A stretch of 64,000 bases of DNA from Lachnospiraceae bacterium. GTDB taxonomy: Bacteria > Bacillota > Clostridia > Lachnospirales > Lachnospiraceae. The notes beneath the pieces were generated by a model that did no database searches, was not told the origin of the DNA, and saw only the letters and a program-made list of their open reading frames with translations. Positions 44,588-54,399 of the stretch are shown in pieces. The stretch lies in contig JAIKWF010000025.1 in the NCBI GenBank assembly GCA_024685005.1, forward strand, positions 1 to 64,000, read 5' to 3'. The first letter of the stretch is position 1. The number at the start of each line of letters is the position of its first letter. A program made the translations under genes and the position numbers.

Positions 44588-47326
44588 ATGGCAAAATTGA
44601 AGTTGAAAGAATTGGCACAGGAGCTTGGGATCAGTAATGACGATGCCAAGAAGATCCTGGTGGAGAACGGACGGGAGAAAAATTATACCCGCCTTACGAT
44701 TGCCTCCGCGCTGGAAGAGGAAGATATCGAACTTTTGAGAAAGAAAGCAGGCAGCGCTAAGGCGCCGGAGAAAAAAGAGAACGCACCGGCAGAGCAGAAG
44801 GCTGAGAAAGCACCCGCTCCCGCAGCTGAGAAAAAGGAAGCTGCAGCGGAGGAAAAGAAACAGCAGACACCTCAGGGTAAGCCCGCTGCACCTGCGCAGC
44901 CCCAGCAGGGAGCCGGACAGGGAGCACCTGTAAAGAAAAAGAAGAAGAGCATTATTTTTGTCAATAATGCAGCAGGCGCACAGGGCAGAGGAAATCAGCA
45001 AAGAAGCGGACAGAATCAGCAAAGAGGCAACAGACCGGGACAGCCTCATCAGATCATCCGTCCCACCATTAAGCCCGGTGCCATTGTAGGAACACCCCGT
45101 CCCGCTCAGCCGCAGCAGGGCGTAAAGAAGAACGCGCCCGAGAAGAAAGAGCAGGATGTGATCCGTAACCAGCAGACAGCTCCCGCACCGAAAGGAGAGC
45201 AGAGAAATGTCGAGAAGAGAGAAGAGATCAAAACGGTCAGAACAAATGATCAGGGCAGCAGAAACAGGTCTGAAGGCGTACAGAATCGCCCAGCTCCTGG
45301 CAGGAGCTTTAGCAATCCTGATCGCCCTTCGCGCAGCGATGGAGGATCGCAGGGTGGATCCAGAAAGAATCAGGGTGGTAACAAATTCGGTGAAGGGAAC
45401 AGCCAGCAGGGTGAAAGAGGCGGTGAAGGCAAAGACAAAAGACGCCTGAAAGACAATGGCCGCAAGAGAGGCAACAACCGTTTCTTCGAAGAAGAGGAAG
45501 AGACTGTAAAGACCAAGAATAAAGCAGGCAGATTCATCAAGCCTGAGAAGAAGCCCGAACCGGAAGAAGAGAAGATCAAAGTGATCACCATTCCCGAGAT
45601 GATCACCATTAAAGATCTGGCAGATAAAATGAAAGTCCGTGCATCGGAGATCATCAAGAAGCTCTTTATGCAGGGCCAGATCATGACGGTAAATCAGGAG
45701 GTTGATTTTGAGACCGCCGAGAATATCGCTATTGAATACGAGATCATCTGCGAGAAAGAAGAAGTTGTGGATGTGATCGAAGAGCTTTTGAAGGAGGATG
45801 AAGAGGATGAAAAACTTCTTCAGCCCCGTCCCCCCGTTATCTGCGTAATGGGTCACGTTGACCACGGTAAAACATCCCTTCTGGATGCCATCCGTAAGAC
45901 CAACGTAACAGACAGAGAGGCAGGCGGTATCACCCAGCATATCGGTGCATATATGGTTAAGATCAATGACCAGAAGATCACCTTCCTTGATACGCCGGGA
46001 CATGAAGCATTTACCGCTATGCGTATGCGAGGTGCTAACTCCACGGATATTGCCATCCTGGTAGTAGCAGCTGATGACGGCGTAATGCCCCAGACAGTTG
46101 AGGCTATCAACCATGCAAAAGCAGCAGGCATCGAGATCATCGTTGCAGTTAACAAGATCGACCGTCCCAATGCGAATATCGACAGAGTAAAACAGGAGCT
46201 TACCGAGTATGAGCTGATCCCCACCGACTGGGGCGGATCTACCGAGTTTGTACCTGTATCCGCTAAGACGGGAGAAGGCATCGACACCCTTCTTGAGACC
46301 ATCATCCTTACCGCTGAGATCTTAGAGCTTCGGGCTAACCCCAACAGAATGGGAAGAGGTCTGGTCATCGAGGCAGAGCTGGATAAGGGAAGAGGTCCTG
46401 TGGCTACCGTACTGGTACAGAAGGGTACGCTGAAAGTCGGCGACTACATCTCAGCAGGCATTGCCCACGGAAGAGTCCGTGCCATGGTGGATGATAAGGG
46501 ACGCCGCGTAAAAGAAGCAAAACCCTCCACACCCGTGGAGATCCTGGGACTTTCCGACGTGCCCAACGCCGGCGAGATCTTTATCGCACATGCAAATGAT
46601 AAAGAAGCCAAGTCCTATGCGGACGTATTCGAATCCCAGAATAAGATGAAGAAGATCGAAGAGACCAAATCCAAAATGTCTCTGGATGATCTTTTTGCCA
46701 AGATTCAGGAAGGCAACCTGAAGGAACTGAACCTGATCGTAAAGGCAGACGTTCAGGGTAGTGTAGAGGCAGTAAAACAGAGCCTGATGAAGCTGTCCAA
46801 CGACGAAGTTGTTGTAAAATGCATCCACGGCGGCGTAGGTGCCATCAACGAATCCGATGTGATCCTGGCCAGCGCATCTTCCGCTATCATCATCGGATTT
46901 AACGTACGTCCCGATGCAATGGCAAAGGCAACAGCCGAAAGAGAAGGCGTGGACATCAGACTTTACAAGGTTATCTATCAGGCTATCGAAGATGTGGAAG
47001 CAGCCATGAAGGGTATGCTGGATCCTATCTTTGAAGAGCAGGTGATCGGACATGCGGAAGTACGCCAGATCTTCAAGGCATCCGCAGTAGGTAATATCGC
47101 CGGATCCTATGTCCTTGACGGAAGATTTGAGCGTGACTGCAAGATCCGTATCACAAGAGAGGGCGATCAGATCTACGAAGGAACCCTGGCATCCCTGAAG
47201 CGTTTCAAAGACGATGTTAAGGAAGTGAAAGCAGGCTTCGAATGCGGACTTGTATTCGACGGCTTTGACCAGATACAGGAGATGGATATCGTAGAGGCCT
47301 ACATCATGGTAGAAGTACCCAGGTAA
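44588..47326 (+). CDS. infB: Translation initiation factor IF-2
   Basis: 912 residues. An N-terminal IF2_N domain ([20 protein letters not shown]) precedes a Pro/Gln/Lys/Gly/Arg-rich linker of about 280 residues, then a second IF2_N domain ([20 protein letters not shown]). The GTPase domain starts at about residue 421 ([29 protein letters not shown]) and the IF2 domains follow to the end. It brings initiator tRNA to the 30S subunit. The long low-complexity linker is normal for the family. The ORF track shows shadow frames over this linker; they are not genes. Confidence 0.98.
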   Translation: MAKLKLKELAQELGISNDDAKKILVENGREKNYTRLTIASALEEEDIELLRKKAGSAKAPEKKENAPAEQKAEKAPAPAAEKKEAAAEEKKQQTPQGKPAAPAQPQQGAGQGAPVKKKKKSIIFVNNAAGAQGRGNQQRSGQNQQRGNRPGQPHQIIRPTIKPGAIVGTPRPAQPQQGVKKNAPEKKEQDVIRNQQTAPAPKGEQRNVEKREEIKTVRTNDQGSRNRSEGVQNRPAPGRSFSNPDRPSRSDGGSQGGSRKNQGGNKFGEGNSQQGERGGEGKDKRRLKDNGRKRGNNRFFEEEEETVKTKNKAGRFIKPEKKPEPEEEKIKVITIPEMITIKDLADKMKVRASEIIKKLFMQGQIMTVNQEVDFETAENIAIEYEIICEKEEVVDVIEELLKEDEEDEKLLQPRPPVICVMGHVDHGKTSLLDAIRKTNVTDREAGGITQHIGAYMVKINDQKITFLDTPGHEAFTAMRMRGANSTDIAILVVAADDGVMPQTVEAINHAKAAGIEIIVAVNKIDRPNANIDRVKQELTEYELIPTDWGGSTEFVPVSAKTGEGIDTLLETIILTAEILELRANPNRMGRGLVIEAELDKGRGPVATVLVQKGTLKVGDYISAGIAHGRVRAMVDDKGRRVKEAKPSTPVEILGLSDVPNAGEIFIAHANDKEAKSYADVFESQNKMKKIEETKSKMSLDDLFAKIQEGNLKELNLIVKADVQGSVEAVKQSLMKLSNDEVVVKCIHGGVGAINESDVILASASSAIIIGFNVRPDAMAKATAEREGVDIRLYKVIYQAIEDVEAAMKGMLDPIFEEQVIGHAEVRQIFKASAVGNIAGSYVLDGRFERDCKIRITREGDQIYEGTLASLKRFKDDVKEVKAGFECGLVFDGFDQIQEMDIVEAYIMVEVPR

Positions 47327-47367
47327 TTATGTAAACCGAGGAAAATGGCGTTTACGAGGAAACAGCA

Positions 47368-47748
47368 ATGAGAAAAAACAGTGTTAAGAATACCCGCATT
47401 GATGCGGAAGTCCAGCGTGAGCTGGCATCCATCATCAGGGACTTAAAAGATCCCCGGATCAGCCCCATGACCAGCATTACAAGTGTGGCTGTGACGCCGG
47501 ACCTGAAGCAGTGCAAGGCATACATTTCCGTCCTTGGAGACGACGAAGAGCTTGCCCGCACTGTGGAAGGACTTAAGAGCGCAGAGGGATTTGTCAGAAG
47601 AGAACTGGCGTCCAGGATCAATCTGCGCAACACCCCCCAGATCCAGTTTGTGGGAGATGCGTCCATAGCATACGGGATCAACATGTCCAAGAAGATCGAT
47701 GAAGTGATCGCCAAGGACGGAAGAAAAGAGGATTCTTTTCCGGAATAG
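47368..47748 (+). CDS. rbfA: Ribosome-binding factor A
   Basis: 126 residues. Family features: RIDAEVQRELASIIRDLKDP near the start, a KH-like core (TSVAVTPDLKQCKAYISVLG) and the end RNTPQIQFVGDASIAYG. It acts in 16S rRNA 5' maturation and 30S assembly. It follows infB by 41 bp and precedes nrnA by 13 bp within the operon. Confidence 0.97.
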   Translation: MRKNSVKNTRIDAEVQRELASIIRDLKDPRISPMTSITSVAVTPDLKQCKAYISVLGDDEELARTVEGLKSAEGFVRRELASRINLRNTPQIQFVGDASIAYGINMSKKIDEVIAKDGRKEDSFPE

Positions 47749-47761
47749 GGAGGGAATAAAT

Positions 47762-48724
47762 ATGATAGATATTTTAAAGGAATGCCGGGGAGCAAAAAAG
47801 ATCGCCATTACAGGCCACACCAATCCGGATGGGGACTGTATCGGATCTACTCTGGCACTCTGGCAGTTTTTACAAAAAGCGCTTCCGGAAACGGAAAGCT
47901 GTGTTATGATCGAACAACCGGACCCTTCATACAGTGTTATTAAGGGGATTGACCGTATCGTAACCGACTACAGTGAGGATACGGTGTATGACGTGGTATT
48001 TGTCCTGGACAGCGTCACCGACAGGTGCGGTGAGGCAAACAAATACGTGGAGAGTGCCAAAAAAGTCATTAATATCGATCATCATATCAGCAATCCCGGA
48101 CAGGGAGATGTGAGCTACGTAGTACCCGAGGCTTCCTCCTGCGGAGAAGTACTTTACGAGGTACTATGCAGCAAAGAAGAGTATAAGGCACTGATCGACA
48201 AAGACATCGCTTTATCGATCTATGTTGCCATCATTCATGATACCGGTGTGCTCCAGTATTCCAATACTTCGCCCAAAACCCTTCGGGTGGTGGCAGATTT
48301 GATTTCCTTCGGCTTTGATTTTCCGAAGCTGATCGATAAGACATTTTATGAGAATACCTATGTACAGTCCCAGGTCCTCGGAAGAGCGCTGTTAGAAGCC
48401 TTTCCCCTTTTGGACGGACAGGTTATGGTATCCCGCATGGATACAAGGACCATGGGATTCTACGGCGCAGTGAAATCGGATCTTTCCGGTATTGTAAACC
48501 AGCTGCGGATTATCAAAGGCGTTAAGGTGGCCATCTTTATTTATGAAGTGGGTCCCCAGGAGCACAAAGTCAGCCTTCGGTCCAGCAGTGATGACTGCAA
48601 TGTGGCGGAAGTTGCGGCAGCCTTTGGCGGCGGCGGACACATCAGAGCCGCAGGCTGCAATCTGAACGGAAACTTTTATGATGTATTAAATGCGATCATG
48701 GAAAAAGTAGAGGCTATCCTGTAA
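47762..48724 (+). CDS. nrnA: DHH-family nanoRNase/pAp phosphatase NrnA
   Basis: 320 residues, preceded by GGAGGG. The DHH domain has GHTNPDGDCIGSTLA, FVLDSVTD and NIDHHISNPG (the DHH motif), and the DHHA1 domain has AAFGGGGHIRAAGC. It degrades 2-5 nt RNAs to mononucleotides and dephosphorylates pAp, using manganese. The position between rbfA and truB is the Firmicute norm. A weak terminator-like hairpin overlaps the stop. Confidence 0.95.
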   Translation: MIDILKECRGAKKIAITGHTNPDGDCIGSTLALWQFLQKALPETESCVMIEQPDPSYSVIKGIDRIVTDYSEDTVYDVVFVLDSVTDRCGEANKYVESAKKVINIDHHISNPGQGDVSYVVPEASSCGEVLYEVLCSKEEYKALIDKDIALSIYVAIIHDTGVLQYSNTSPKTLRVVADLISFGFDFPKLIDKTFYENTYVQSQVLGRALLEAFPLLDGQVMVSRMDTRTMGFYGAVKSDLSGIVNQLRIIKGVKVAIFIYEVGPQEHKVSLRSSSDDCNVAEVAAAFGGGGHIRAAGCNLNGNFYDVLNAIMEKVEAIL

Positions 48725-48746
48725 TCGGAGCCTCTATCTTTCTTTC
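48708..48746 (+). terminator. Possible partial terminator after nrnA
   Basis: TAGAGGCT and AGCCTCTA form an 8-bp stem with a 13-base loop containing the nrnA stop codon. The sequence TCTTTCTTTC that follows is U-rich but interrupted. It might attenuate rather than stop transcription, since truB starts only about 30 bp later. Confidence 0.45.
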
Positions 48747-48778
48747 GAAATAAAAACGGAAAAGCCACGGGATATAGT

Positions 48779-49834
48779 ATGAACGGAATCATCAACGTAT
48801 ATAAAGAAAAGGGCTTCACCTCCCACGACGTGGTGGCAAAGCTTCGGGGAATTCTGAAACAAAAAAAGATCGGACATACAGGTACTCTGGACCCGGATGC
48901 CCAGGGAGTCCTTCCCGTCTGCATCGGCAATGCCACAGGTCTTTGCGGCATGCTGACAGATGAGAATAAGGAATACGAAGCGGTGCTTTTGTTTGGCTTT
49001 GAGACCGACACCCAGGATGCTACGGGAACTGTTACGGCTAAAGCGCCTGACGCATGCTATGACGGAAAGCTGAAGGAGCCGGAAGAAGCAGAAGATCAGG
49101 AAGAATCAACCGGGCCTGACGATTCAACGGCTGCGGTGAAAAAGGGAGTGCCTGCTGTCCTGCCGGGAAAGGTAGAAGACCTTACAAACGAACAGGTTGA
49201 GGTTTACATAAAATCCTTTATCGGAGAGATCACTCAGATTCCTCCCATGTATTCTGCATTAAAGGTGGGAGGAAGAAAACTCTATGAGCTGGCCAGAGAA
49301 GGCATTGAAGTGGAGCGAAAAGCCCGGCCTGTGACCATACACGATATCAGGATCCTTTCCGTGGATCTGCCCAGAGTGACCATGCGTATCACCTGTTCCA
49401 AAGGCACCTATATCCGGACTCTGTGCCATGACATCGGCAGGAAAGCCGGCTGTGGCGCCGTGATGGAGTCACTGCTTCGGACAAGAGTAGGCAGATTCAA
49501 AATAGAGGAGGCAAAGCGTCTTTCTGAGATCGAGACCATGGTGCGGGAAGGAAGCTTTGATGCGTTTTTGATCCCGCCGGATCAGATGTTTTTAAAATAT
49601 CCTGCGGGGATTGTTACTGATGAAGCTAAAAAGGCGGTTCAGAACGGTAATAAGTTAGCAGCCGCTATGTTTTCGACCATAGAAGACGGAGAAGAAGCGG
49701 TGCGTGAGGAGCAGTATAAAACAGAGGGTAAGCTGAGAGTATATGACGGGGAAGGCAGGTTTTACGGCATTTATGAATGGACGGAAAACGGCAGCGTAGC
49801 CAAACCCGTAAAGATGTTTTTAAGTCAAAAGTAA
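48779..49834 (+). CDS. truB: tRNA pseudouridine(55) synthase
   Basis: 351 residues. TruB motifs: GIINVYKEKGFTSHDVVAKL, GHTGTLDPDAQGVLPVCIG with the catalytic Asp, IPPMYSALKVGGRKLYELAR and the RIT(C)SKGTYIRTLCHDIG motif. Usual length is about 300; the surplus is mainly an acidic Ser/Thr/Glu insertion of about 35 residues near 90-130 (EEAEDQEESTGPDDSTAAV) after the DTQDATG motif. It modifies U55 in the T loop of tRNAs. The ribosome site is weak (GGGATAT). Confidence 0.95.
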   Translation: MNGIINVYKEKGFTSHDVVAKLRGILKQKKIGHTGTLDPDAQGVLPVCIGNATGLCGMLTDENKEYEAVLLFGFETDTQDATGTVTAKAPDACYDGKLKEPEEAEDQEESTGPDDSTAAVKKGVPAVLPGKVEDLTNEQVEVYIKSFIGEITQIPPMYSALKVGGRKLYELAREGIEVERKARPVTIHDIRILSVDLPRVTMRITCSKGTYIRTLCHDIGRKAGCGAVMESLLRTRVGRFKIEEAKRLSEIETMVREGSFDAFLIPPDQMFLKYPAGIVTDEAKKAVQNGNKLAAAMFSTIEDGEEAVREEQYKTEGKLRVYDGEGRFYGIYEWTENGSVAKPVKMFLSQK

Positions 49835-49847
49835 GCGGAGAGCAACA

Positions 49848-50876
49848 ATGCAGTTGATCAGTGATCAAACACAGTTTCATATAGAGGAGCCTTCCGCTGT
49901 AGCCATCGGCAAGTTTGACGGGATCCATATGGGCCACCGGAAGCTTTTGGAAGGCCTTTTTGCAGCGAAAAAAGAAGGACTTGCTACGGCGGTTTTTACC
50001 TTTGATCCTTCGCCGGGGGCATACTTTGATGCCCTGGCCAGACAGTGTCGGGACGTATCTCACAGAGACGAGCCGGGCTATCTGGAGCTGATGACCCGGG
50101 AGGAAAAGAGAAAGATCTTTGCCGAAATGGGCATCGACTATCTGGTAGAATATCCCTTTAACAGAGAAACGGCAGCACTGCCGCCTGAAGATTATGTAAA
50201 CCAGATTGTGCTGGAACAGATGCAGGCTAAAAGGATCATCGCAGGAGACGATGTAAGCTTTGGCAAAAACGGAGCGGGAGATGAAGCCATGCTGCGGCAG
50301 CTGGCAAATGCAGGCGGCGCCGAGGCAGTGATCATTCCCAAGATCTGCTGGCAGCAGATTCCCATCAGTTCAACCCTTGTCAGGGAAAAAGTGGCAGAGG
50401 GTGAGATGGAAGTAGCCCGGGAATTGTTAGGCATGCCTTACTTTATTATGGGCAGAGTGGAAACAGGCAACAGGATCGGACGGACTCTGGGAATGCCCAC
50501 AGCCAATATTTATCCCGATGCAGGAAAGCTCCTGCCGCCTAACGGCGTGTACTTTTCCACCATTCGGATCTTAGGTGAGGAAGGGGCAGAGACTGCGGAA
50601 GAGGCTCATACATACTTTGGCATAACCAATATCGGTCAAAAGCCCACTATTCGGGAAAAGCGAAGCGGCATCAGCGCAGAGACCTTCTTGTTTGACTTTG
50701 ACGGTGACCTTTACGGAAAGGAGCTTTCCGTGTCTCTTTTGCATTTCCACAGAAAAGAGCAGCAGTTTGACGGACTGGAAGCATTGAAAGAGCAGATGCA
50801 TAAAGACAGGGAAACCTGCAGAGAGTACGGGCATGAAATTAACGCGGAGATAAAAGCGGCGAGAGAACATTCCTGA
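49848..50876 (+). CDS. ribF: Bifunctional riboflavin kinase/FAD synthetase
   Basis: 342 residues. FAD synthetase domain at the N-terminus (VAIGKFDGIHMGHRKLLEGL, then PISSTLVREKVAEGEMEVA) and riboflavin kinase domain at the C-terminus (GMPTANIYPDAGKLLPPNGV). It converts riboflavin to FMN and FAD. It starts 13 bp after truB, completing the operon. No FMN riboswitch is visible nearby. Confidence 0.96.
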   Translation: MQLISDQTQFHIEEPSAVAIGKFDGIHMGHRKLLEGLFAAKKEGLATAVFTFDPSPGAYFDALARQCRDVSHRDEPGYLELMTREEKRKIFAEMGIDYLVEYPFNRETAALPPEDYVNQIVLEQMQAKRIIAGDDVSFGKNGAGDEAMLRQLANAGGAEAVIIPKICWQQIPISSTLVREKVAEGEMEVARELLGMPYFIMGRVETGNRIGRTLGMPTANIYPDAGKLLPPNGVYFSTIRILGEEGAETAEEAHTYFGITNIGQKPTIREKRSGISAETFLFDFDGDLYGKELSVSLLHFHRKEQQFDGLEALKEQMHKDRETCREYGHEINAEIKAAREHS

Positions 50877-50939
50877 ATTGGCAAATTACTTTATGCATAA
50901 CCTTTTCATTCAGTGGTGCCGGATATAAAGGAAAAACAC

Positions 50940-52262
50940 ATGGGAGCACAACAGGAAAGAAGACAGAAAACAAAAACCGGTAAGACATACCTGGTAAGCG
51001 GTAAAGAAAAGACTGTCATTACAGCAGATGCAGATAGCAGAAAACATTTCGACGTGATCGTCATCGGCGCAGGTGCGGCAGGTCTGGCGGCAGCCATTGG
51101 GGCCGGCAGATCAGGTGCAAAAGTACTGGTACTGGAACAGCGGCCGGAACCTTGCAAAAAGCTTTATGCCACAGGAAACGGCAGGTGTAATTTCGCTAAT
51201 CTGAGTATCCGTCCCGAAGATTACCGGGGAAGCGGAGCAGGTCTTGCCTTGCAGCTTACCGAAGAATATTCCGTAGAAAAACTGCGGGATTTTTTTGCGT
51301 CTTTGGGGCTTATGAGCAAGGCAATGGGAGCGTATATCTATCCCTATAATGAGCAGGCAACTGCCGTAGCGGCGGCGCTTCTTTCGGAATGTCACAGACT
51401 TGGCGTTGTGATCCGGACGGATGAAGCAGCAGTTGACATAATACAGAAATATCGCGTCGTGACAAAGAACGGAACTTACGACGCCCCCTGCATCATCATT
51501 ACCGTAGGAGGAAAAGCAAGTCCCACCCACGGCAGCGATGGAAACTTTAACAAAGTGATCCGAAAGCTGGGGCATGAGATCCTTTTGCAGCAGCCGGCGC
51601 TGGTGCCGCTGCAGTTTGAAAACAAAGCACTTTCCTCGCTGGCAGGTGTCAGAGTGAAATGCGCCGTTACCCTCAGCATTGAAGCCGGAACATTTACAGA
51701 ACAGGGAGAAGTGATCTTTAACAAAGACAACATCAGCGGAATCTGCGTGATGCAGCTTTCCCGTTATGCAGTTTATGCCCTGGCGGAAGGAAAGAAACCG
51801 GTATTGCTTCTGGATCTGTTTCCGGAGATTTCCCTGGAAGAGTTACAAAGTAGCCTTGAAAAGAGCTTTGCCATCAGTGATGGGAAGGAGCGGTCCGCCA
51901 AGAAGGCACTGAGCATGTGTGTGCATGAAAAAGTTGCATCCCTCTTACTTTCTCTAAGCGGAGCAGATGAAAATATGCCATCCTGTAAGCTGTCCCGGCA
52001 GCAGATCGACATACTGGCATCCCTTGCAAAAGCATTTCCCGTAGAGATCACCGGGAACTGCGGCTTTTCCAGAGCACAGGTTACTGCCGGCGGCGTAAGA
52101 TGCGATCAGATCACGGATGAGCTTGAATCACGGCTTTGCCCGGGCATCTTTTTCGCGGGAGAAGTCCTGGATGTGGACGGCACTTGCGGCGGCTACAATC
52201 TGCATTTTGCTTTTGCATCAGGATATAAGGCAGGAACCGAAAGTGCACGGATTTGTCGATAA
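50940..52262 (+). CDS. HI0933/BaiN-family FAD-dependent oxidoreductase
   Basis: About 440 residues from ATG 50940 (AAAGGAAA upstream); the ORF-track GTG at 50913 lacks a ribosome site. A hydrophilic N-terminus of about 35 residues precedes the FAD Rossmann motif VIVIGAGAAGLAAAIGAGRS. Further family motifs are EPCKKLYATGNGRCNFANL, CIIITVGGKASPTHGSDG and, at the end, GEVLDVDGTCGGYNLHFAFASG. The family includes BaiN-type flavoproteins and many of unknown substrate. Cytoplasmic. Not obviously tied to its neighbours. Confidence 0.88.
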   Translation: MGAQQERRQKTKTGKTYLVSGKEKTVITADADSRKHFDVIVIGAGAAGLAAAIGAGRSGAKVLVLEQRPEPCKKLYATGNGRCNFANLSIRPEDYRGSGAGLALQLTEEYSVEKLRDFFASLGLMSKAMGAYIYPYNEQATAVAAALLSECHRLGVVIRTDEAAVDIIQKYRVVTKNGTYDAPCIIITVGGKASPTHGSDGNFNKVIRKLGHEILLQQPALVPLQFENKALSSLAGVRVKCAVTLSIEAGTFTEQGEVIFNKDNISGICVMQLSRYAVYALAEGKKPVLLLDLFPEISLEELQSSLEKSFAISDGKERSAKKALSMCVHEKVASLLLSLSGADENMPSCKLSRQQIDILASLAKAFPVEITGNCGFSRAQVTAGGVRCDQITDELESRLCPGIFFAGEVLDVDGTCGGYNLHFAFASGYKAGTESARICR

Positions 52263-52322
52263 TGCGGCCGGTTTTGAAGACAAAAATCAAAATATGGGAA
52301 AATTTCTCTGTTTTTGTGGAGC

Positions 52323-52345
52323 TTTACCACAAAATGTGGTAAAAT
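52323..52345 (+). promoter_or_regulatory. Operator-like inverted repeat over an extended -10 promoter
   Basis: TTTACCACA-AAA-TGTGGTAAA has perfect 9-bp arms. The right arm overlaps TGGTAAAAT, an extended -10 element (TG-N-TAAAAT), about 50 bp before the FHA gene. No T-tract follows, so a terminator is unlikely. This arrangement suits a repressor site. Confidence 0.5.
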
Positions 52346-52396
52346 GATGAGCGAAAATGTTCGGCATAGAATGGCTATGTATTTGGGAGGAAAAAC

Positions 52397-52960
52397 ATGA
52401 GACTCGAAGAAGGGGTACTGCGAATTTTAACGGGAGAATGCGCAGGAGATGAGTACCATTTTGAAGACGGCGAGATCCTGACCATCGGCAGGGATCCCCA
52501 GTCTGATATTTTGTTGCCCGACAGTTATAAGCACGTCAGCAGGAAGCATTGTTCCGTAGCCTATGACGGCATCAGACATCGTTTCTTTATCACGGACACT
52601 TCTTCCGGCGGAATTTACAATGAGAGCTGGCAGAGATTTCGTATGCAGGGATTTATTTCCGAAAGCTGCAAGATGTATTTCCCCAATGAAGAATGTACGA
52701 TTGAGTTTTTCAATATAGATGAAGACGGGAAGCGGATCCCGGCTAAAAAGAGCAATGCTGCAAAAGAACAAAAGGAACCTGTAAAACCTGCCAAAAAGCA
52801 GGCTGTTTCTGATGAAGATCAGCAGGAGCCCAAAAGCAATGTGAAAAAAGCAGCAGGGAAAAAAGCTGAAAAGAGCAAGGCAGACAAGCCTGCAAAAGAA
52901 GAAAGCAACAAAACCGCCGACGGCGCAAAAGCCGACGGGGGTAAAAAAAAACCTCTGTAA
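52397..52960 (+). CDS. FHA domain protein, probable front half of a frameshifted FHA-TM-GH3 gene
   Basis: 187 residues, ATG after GGGAGG. The FHA domain occupies about 5-105: LTIGRDPQSDILLPDSYKHV, then SRKHC and DTSSGGIYNE, which are the phosphothreonine-binding loops. A Lys/Ala/Glu-rich flexible linker follows. The frame ends just after an A9 run (52943-52951). Stepping back one base there gives KKKTSVSKKKNRWIKQK, then the TM helix and GH3 domain of the next ORF, with no stop. FHA domains bind phosphothreonine, so this cytoplasmic part could respond to a Ser/Thr kinase. As annotated it would be a soluble protein. Confidence 0.85.
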   Translation: MRLEEGVLRILTGECAGDEYHFEDGEILTIGRDPQSDILLPDSYKHVSRKHCSVAYDGIRHRFFITDTSSGGIYNESWQRFRMQGFISESCKMYFPNEECTIEFFNIDEDGKRIPAKKSNAAKEQKEPVKPAKKQAVSDEDQQEPKSNVKKAAGKKAEKSKADKPAKEESNKTADGAKADGGKKKPL

Positions 52961-52992
52961 GTAAGAAAAAGAACAGATGGATCAAGCAAAAA

Positions 52993-54345
52993 ATGGTCAG
53001 CCTGGCTGCGATTGCGGCCGGGCTGCTTGTGATTGCAGGGCTGGGATTCTTGGTTTCCCTGTTTCTGAAGGGAAGCCTTTCCGGCGGTCAAAAAACAGCG
53101 GCAGGCACATCGGCCCAGGAGGCTACATTGCAAAATACGCAAGGTGATGTCAGCGATGGGGATGAGACAGATCCCGGCGCAGATTCAGGTGCATTACCCG
53201 GCACAGGAGATGGTGATCAGTTCGATGCGCCATCTTCATCCGGGGACAATGGCGGGATCGGCGAAGACCTTGATGCGGCAGGATCGCAGCAGATCGATCC
53301 GGAAACGGAAGCAAAAATCGATGGCCTGCTTTCCTCCTTATCCGTGGAACAAAAGGCGGCCCAGCTTTTCTTCATTACGCCGGAGCAGCTGACAGGAGTG
53401 GAACAGGTAACGGCAGCGGGAGAGATGACCAAAGCCGCATATGAGAAAAACCCGGTGGGAGGACTGATCTACTTTGCATCGAATTTCGAAGATCCGGATC
53501 AGACAAAGGAGATGCTGAAAAACATGCAGACCTATGCCACCCAGGCCACGGGAGGGATTCCTGTATTTCTGGGTGTAGACGAGGAAGGCGGAAAAGTGGA
53601 GCGGATCGCTTCCAATCCTGCCTTTGGCATCACATCTGCCGGCAGCGCAGCGGAGCATCAAAGTGAGCAGGATGCCAAAGCTGCGGGAGAAAAGATCGGG
53701 GAATATCTGAAGGAATACGGACTGAATGTGGATTTTGCCCCGGTGGCAGATGTGCTTTCCAATCCTGAGAATTCCGTTATCGGCCCCCGCTCCTTCGGGG
53801 AGGATCCGGAGCAGGTGAAAACGTTAGCAAAAGCTTACTCAGACGGCCTGCATGCAGCGGGTATCAAAAGCACCTATAAACATTTCCCCGGACATGGGGC
53901 AACAAAGGACGATACCCATGAGGGAACGGCTTATACGGATAAGAGTAAAGAAGAACTGGCTGCCTGTGACCTGATCCCTTTTGCGGATGCACAGACGGCA
54001 GGAACGGATTTCGTGATGGTATCCCACATAACGCTGCCCACCGTATTGGAAGATGATACCCCATGCTCCCTTTCGGAGAAGATGATCACAGGGTGCCTTA
54101 GAAACGAATTGGGCTATCAGGGGATCGTTATCACCGATTCCTTTACCATGGGAGCCATTACCCAGCATTACAGCGCAGGAGATGCCGCTGTTAAGGCAAT
54201 CCTGGCGGGCGCAGACATGATCCTTATGCCGGAAGACTATGAGACCGCATATCAGGCAGTTCTTTCGGCCTGCAAAAACGGTCAGATCCCGGAGGCCAGA
54301 TTGAATGAGGCACTGAGACACATTCTCAGGTGCAAGTTGACATAA
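52993..54345 (+). CDS. Membrane-anchored GH3 family (NagZ-like) glycosidase
   Basis: 450 residues as an independent ORF, but no ribosome site precedes ATG 52993. The frame is open back to 52945, which suits a continuation of the FHA gene after a -1 shift. One TM helix (about 4-26), an Asp/Gly/Ser-rich spacer (to about 100), then the GH3 domain: FLGVDEEGGKVERI, KHFPGHGATKDDTHEG (NagZ-type His/Asp loop) and VITDSFTMGAI with the nucleophile Asp at about 382. Predicted outside the membrane. NagZ-like enzymes release N-acetylglucosamine from muropeptides. No C-terminal GH3 domain is present, as in short NagZ types. Confidence 0.87.
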   Translation: MVSLAAIAAGLLVIAGLGFLVSLFLKGSLSGGQKTAAGTSAQEATLQNTQGDVSDGDETDPGADSGALPGTGDGDQFDAPSSSGDNGGIGEDLDAAGSQQIDPETEAKIDGLLSSLSVEQKAAQLFFITPEQLTGVEQVTAAGEMTKAAYEKNPVGGLIYFASNFEDPDQTKEMLKNMQTYATQATGGIPVFLGVDEEGGKVERIASNPAFGITSAGSAAEHQSEQDAKAAGEKIGEYLKEYGLNVDFAPVADVLSNPENSVIGPRSFGEDPEQVKTLAKAYSDGLHAAGIKSTYKHFPGHGATKDDTHEGTAYTDKSKEELAACDLIPFADAQTAGTDFVMVSHITLPTVLEDDTPCSLSEKMITGCLRNELGYQGIVITDSFTMGAITQHYSAGDAAVKAILAGADMILMPEDYETAYQAVLSACKNGQIPEARLNEALRHILRCKLT

Positions 54346-54399
54346 CTTCTCTTAAATACCAAAGTCGATAACTAATAATTTGTAGAGAAAGTTCGGGAA

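Noticed and set aside
45207-45449. 80-residue + strand ORF within infB
   Set aside because: Alternative frame of the Gln/Arg/Gly-rich linker; no independent ribosome site.
44402-46114. 570-residue - strand ORF opposite infB
   Set aside because: Antisense of the low-complexity linker and GTPase domain of IF-2.
54346-54399. Terminator after the GH3 gene
   Set aside because: TTCTCT and AGAGAA could pair over a loop of about 30 bases, but the stem is short and no T-tract follows.
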